From: an uncultured Eubacteriales bacterium | Lineage (GTDB): Bacteria; Bacillota; Clostridia; Lachnospirales; Lachnospiraceae | Direction: 5' to 3' | Length of the DNA stretch: 64,000 bases | NCBI GenBank assembly: GCA_900314565.1 | Contig: OMVU01000012.1 | Span: 23,353 to 87,352, forward strand | Shown here: piece after piece, positions 61,359 to 64,000 of the stretch | Numbering within the stretch: the stretch's first letter is position 1 | How the letters are laid out: each line of letters opens with the position of its first letter | Program-made: the position numbers and the translations under genes | The notes under the pieces: model-generated | Seen by the model: the letters and a program-made list of their open reading frames with translations, nothing else | The model's database searches: none | Told to the model about the DNA's origin: nothing

Positions 61359-62561
61359 ATGAGCATGAATGAAACACCCTCGGGAGACCGTCTTGTCATA
61401 GGTCTCTTCGGACCGCGGAACGCGGGAAAGTCCTCGATCATCAATGCGCTGACCTCGCAGGAGCTGGCCGTGACCAGCCCCGTGGCGGGGACGACGACCG
61501 ACCCGGTCAGAAAGGCCATGGAGCTCCTGCCGATCGGCCCGGTCGTTCTCATCGACACAGCGGGGCTCGGGGATCAGGGAGAGCTGGGAGAGCTCCGGGT
61601 CAAAAAGACACTGGAGGAGCTCAGGCGGTGCGACCTGGCAGTCGTTGTGACTGACATTGGCGACGGACCGGACACTGAGATTGAGATCCTTGAGATCATG
61701 CGGAAGAGAGGGATCCCGGCTGTGCGCGCGCTGAACTTCTGCGATGACGGAGAACCGTCGGAGGCAGTGCGCCGGGAGGTGGAAGCGCGCTCGGAAATCG
61801 CGCCGTGCTACGTGTCTGCCATCACCGGCTACGGGATCGAAGAACTGAAGCAGCGAATCATAGAGGCCGCACCGAAGGAGGAGGAGAGAAATCTTCTTGC
61901 AGGGCTTCTTCTTCCCGGTGAGAACGTCGTTTTTGTCGTTCCGATCGACAAGGCCGCGCCGAAAGGAAGGCTCATCCTGCCCCAGCAGCAGGCGATCCGG
62001 GCAGCCCTCGACATGGGCGCTGTCTCGTGCGTCTGCCAGCCGGAAACTTTAGCGGAGGTCCTCGGTAACATGAGGACGCACCCCGCGCTTGTCGTCACGG
62101 ATTCGCAGGCGTTTTCACGCGTCTCCGAAATTGTGCCCCGGGAGATCCCGCTCACTTCATTTTCTATCCTGTTCGCGAGAAAAAAAGGTGATTTTGAAGC
62201 GCTCTGTGAAGGCGCGCAGGCGATCGGAAGACTTCCGCGGAACGGAAAGGTCCTGATCCTGGAGGGCTGTACCCATCACAGACAGGACGATGATATCGGT
62301 ACGGTGAAAATTCCGCGCCTTATAAGGAAGGCCCGCGGGGAAGACGTTCGGTTTGACTGGGGGCACGGGCGGACGATGCCGGAGGAGATCGGAGAGTACG
62401 ACCTCGTCATTCACTGCGGCGCGTGCATGCTGAACCGCCGGGAAATGCAGTACCGGATCGGCGAGTCCAAAGCCGCCGGCGTTCCGATCACGAATTACGG
62501 GATGGCGATCGCCTATGTGCTGGGCATCCTTCCCCGGGCGCTTGAACCTTTCCGTCTCTGA
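61359..62561 (+). CDS. hydF: [FeFe]-hydrogenase H-cluster maturation GTPase HydF
   Basis: About 400 residues from ATG 61359 (MSMNETPSGDRLVIGLFG), the family-typical N-terminus; the longer frame starts inside the repeat. The ribosome site is weak (GGATATGTGAT) and partly built from the truncated element. G1 is GPRNAGKSS, then DTAGLGDQGELG; the iron-sulfur ligands are Cys304-x-His306, and His352-Cys353 with Cys356 (HCGAC). HydF carries the H-cluster precursor to hydrogenase. hydE, hydG and hydA are not in the window. Confidence 0.95.
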   Translation: MSMNETPSGDRLVIGLFGPRNAGKSSIINALTSQELAVTSPVAGTTTDPVRKAMELLPIGPVVLIDTAGLGDQGELGELRVKKTLEELRRCDLAVVVTDIGDGPDTEIEILEIMRKRGIPAVRALNFCDDGEPSEAVRREVEARSEIAPCYVSAITGYGIEELKQRIIEAAPKEEERNLLAGLLLPGENVVFVVPIDKAAPKGRLILPQQQAIRAALDMGAVSCVCQPETLAEVLGNMRTHPALVVTDSQAFSRVSEIVPREIPLTSFSILFARKKGDFEALCEGAQAIGRLPRNGKVLILEGCTHHRQDDDIGTVKIPRLIRKARGEDVRFDWGHGRTMPEEIGEYDLVIHCGACMLNRREMQYRIGESKAAGVPITNYGMAIAYVLGILPRALEPFRL

Positions 62562-62647
62562 CACGAGTTCTCTCAGATCTTCGCTGCGGGATCATTGCAC
62601 GAGATGAAGACCCGCCTCTGACACAGCTTCTTTTTCGTTTTTTACAA

Positions 62648-62770
62648 AGCGAAGGGGCTGCCGCATTAATAAGTGAATATTGCCACATCTTGCAGATGCT
62701 CTTAAGAACCGTCTGCGGTCCGTGGCAGTCACTTAATGGAAATGCGGCAGCCCCTTCGCTGTCTTTTTAT
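62648..62770. terminator. Long foldback between convergent hydF and rpsA-like gene (CTGCCGCA type)
   Basis: AGCGAAGGGGCTGCCGCATT (62648-62667) is exactly the reverse complement of 62741-62760, followed by GTCTTTTTA. Inner arms (TTGCCAC, GTGGCAG; AAGTGA, TCACTTAATGG) extend the fold, so this is a multi-branched structure. Confidence 0.75.
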
Positions 62771-62825
62771 GTCAAATATTTGCTGATCTTAATGTCTGCG
62801 CTGAATTCTGCAGACGAGAGCTTTA

Positions 62826-63782
62826 TCAGTCAAGCTTGATCCCCTTCAGGAGAGAGCCAAGGCTGGTCGTGAGCTTCTCTGCCTTCGGGATCTGAACGTG
62901 CTCTTCCTCAACGCGTCTCGGAGCCTCTGTTGTCTCCTCGCATGCTTTCATGGACAGAGAGATCTTGCCGTCCTTGATGCCGGTCACTTTGACTTTGACC
63001 TTGTCGCCGACGGAGAGCATTTCCTTCGGATGCTTCAGTCTCTTCGTGTTCGTGATCTGGGAGATATGTACAAGACCGTCGATGCCGTTGCCGAGACCTA
63101 CGAAAGCGCCGTATGTCTGCAGGGATTCGACGGTACCTTCCGTCACGAGTCCGACCTTGAGGTTGGAGATCATGTTGGCCTTTTCCGCCGCGCGGCGGTC
63201 GCGGAGTACGTCACGGCTCGAAAGTACAAGACGCTTGCCTTCCTTTTCAGCCTGAATGACATAGACCGGTACAGTCTCTCCGACAAAAGTCGAGAGATCT
63301 TCAACATACTCGAGGGCGAGCTTGGATGCGGGAATGAACGCGCGGACGCCGTTCAGGAAAGCGACGACGCCTCCCTTGACAGCTTCCTTGACGGTGACGT
63401 CGACTGCTGTCTTCTCATCCATGAGCGTCTTAAAATTGTCCCATGCGAGTTCCTCTTCCGCGGCCTTGCGGGAGAGGAGAATGTTCCCGTTCCCGTCGTC
63501 AAGCTTCAGAACGGTCGCCTTTACGACATCTCCGGGATGTACATTTTCCTTAACTGAAAAAGACGGATCTCCCGAATAGTCCTGTGTGCGGATGATTCCC
63601 TCGGCAGCGTACTGAAGATCTACCGTGACTTCCGTGTCTGTGAGGCCAACGACAGTCCCTTCAAGGATATCTCCGACGCTGATCTCGCGCATGGAGGAAT
63701 CAATCTCACCGGCATAATCCGCCATAGATTCCGCCGGTGCTGTTTCTTCAATGTCCTGGGTGGTTACGTTTACTTCTTCCAT
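62826..63782 (-). CDS. rpsA: S1-domain RNA-binding protein (short ribosomal protein S1 homologue)
   Basis: 318 residues, ATG with AAAGGAGAAGGG upstream. After a short acidic start come about three S1 domains: VGDILEGTVVGLTDTEVTVDL, TAVDVTVKEAVKGGVVAFLNGVRAFIPASKL and VTEGTVESLQTYGAFVGLGNGIDGLVHISQI. It is shorter than E. coli S1 (557 residues), as is normal for low-GC Gram-positives, and may bind mRNA on the 30S subunit or act as a general RNA-binding factor. Confidence 0.88.
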   Translation of the reverse strand: MEEVNVTTQDIEETAPAESMADYAGEIDSSMREISVGDILEGTVVGLTDTEVTVDLQYAAEGIIRTQDYSGDPSFSVKENVHPGDVVKATVLKLDDGNGNILLSRKAAEEELAWDNFKTLMDEKTAVDVTVKEAVKGGVVAFLNGVRAFIPASKLALEYVEDLSTFVGETVPVYVIQAEKEGKRLVLSSRDVLRDRRAAEKANMISNLKVGLVTEGTVESLQTYGAFVGLGNGIDGLVHISQITNTKRLKHPKEMLSVGDKVKVKVTGIKDGKISLSMKACEETTEAPRRVEEEHVQIPKAEKLTTSLGSLLKGIKLD

Positions 63783-63903
63783 GTCCCTTCTCCTTTTTCG
63801 AAATCGGCCACTGGCCTCTTCCTAGTGTATCATATTTTTCTAAGAAGAGAGTAAGTATTTTTCTTTTTTTGAAAATGTGATATGATATGCCTGATTACAT
63901 TTA

Positions 63904-64000
63904 GGCTCTTGCGAAACTCTGTGCGAAATGGAATTGTTTGAACAATTCAAACAATCTGCACAAGCCTTAGAACTTCTTCATGAGCGAAAGATGTGGAATG
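63904..64000. mobile_element. MITE-like foldback element, copy 4 (cut by window end)
   Basis: Left end GGCTCTTGCGAAACTCTGTG followed by the same arm as copies 1-3, running off the window. It lies about 120 bp upstream of the rpsA-like start on the opposite side. Confidence 0.7.

Overview
The window looks like a chromosomal segment of an anaerobic Firmicute of the class Clostridia, most likely a Lachnospiraceae-type bacterium. The evidence is the gene content: HydF for [FeFe]-hydrogenase maturation, long-form HPF, SecA with a C-terminal zinc knuckle, AsnA-type asparagine synthetase, YlmH, a eukaryotic-type HisA, several PAP2 and peptidoglycan-remodelling proteins, and no outer-membrane genes. 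Base composition is moderately GC-rich, Shine-Dalgarno sites are strong (AGGAGG), and most genes lie on the plus strand. No phage, plasmid, CRISPR or insertion-sequence transposase was seen. The genus cannot be fixed from the sequence alone.

Layout. 0-5 kb: a 5'-truncated L,D-transpeptidase, hypA, a CapA-like protein, and ylmH on the minus strand. 5-13 kb: hybrid histidine kinase, second L,D-transpeptidase, thrH-maf, an M18 aminopeptidase, and a minus-strand patatin. 13-17 kb: ATP-grasp ligase, MarR regulator and a DUF2974-type hydrolase around hairpin-rich spacers. 17.5-25 kb: DMT exporter, cardiolipin synthase, SDR, RluA-type pseudouridine synthase, aroF-pheA, tRNA-Ala(GGC). 25-30 kb: an envelope cluster (M15 carboxypeptidase, zinc-ribbon membrane protein, PAP2 phosphatase, lipoprotein). 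30-43 kb: XRE regulator, UPF0158 protein, a Nif11-like small protein, an acidic repeat protein, an M14-like protein lacking its catalytic residues, an acyl carrier protein with an AMP-forming ligase, a 1931-residue polyacidic flavodoxin/PNPOx-like protein, and a membrane HELSH metallopeptidase. 43-54 kb: asnA, a GDPD-acylphosphatase fusion, PAP2, tRNA-Val(CAC), NlpC/P60 hydrolase, SDR, polysaccharide deacetylase, typA, ybaK. 54-64 kb: dapA-dapB-hisA, hpf, secA, a HemG-like flavodoxin, hydF, and an S1-domain protein on the minus strand.

The most unusual locus is 31-43 kb. Its giant protein joins an N-terminal flavodoxin-like and an FMN-binding split-barrel-like region to about 1650 residues of D/E/Y/S-rich repeats, interrupted by five short basic-amphipathic patches. 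It lies directly downstream of an ACP/ligase pair and overlaps a membrane metallopeptidase gene. Upstream is a membrane-anchored M14 homologue in which both zinc-ligand histidines and the catalytic glutamate appear to be replaced. I know of no described system with this composition, but the functional link is inference.

The spacers are rich in repeats of several families. (i) A foldback, MITE-like element of about 246 bp has four copies; its terminal inverted repeats begin near GGCACTTGCGAAACTCTGTG, and two copies show 12-14 bp target duplications. (ii) An 80-bp nested-hairpin repeat has two near-identical copies and several remnants. (iii) A motif near GACGCAGAATTCCCGTGA recurs just after stop codons. 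(iv) Long CTGCCGCA-type foldbacks sit between convergent genes. (v) A TTATCGGAAG hairpin array lies at 14.8 kb. Two genes (the Nif11-like gene and hisA) also carry tandem duplications of their 3' ends that include the stop codon.
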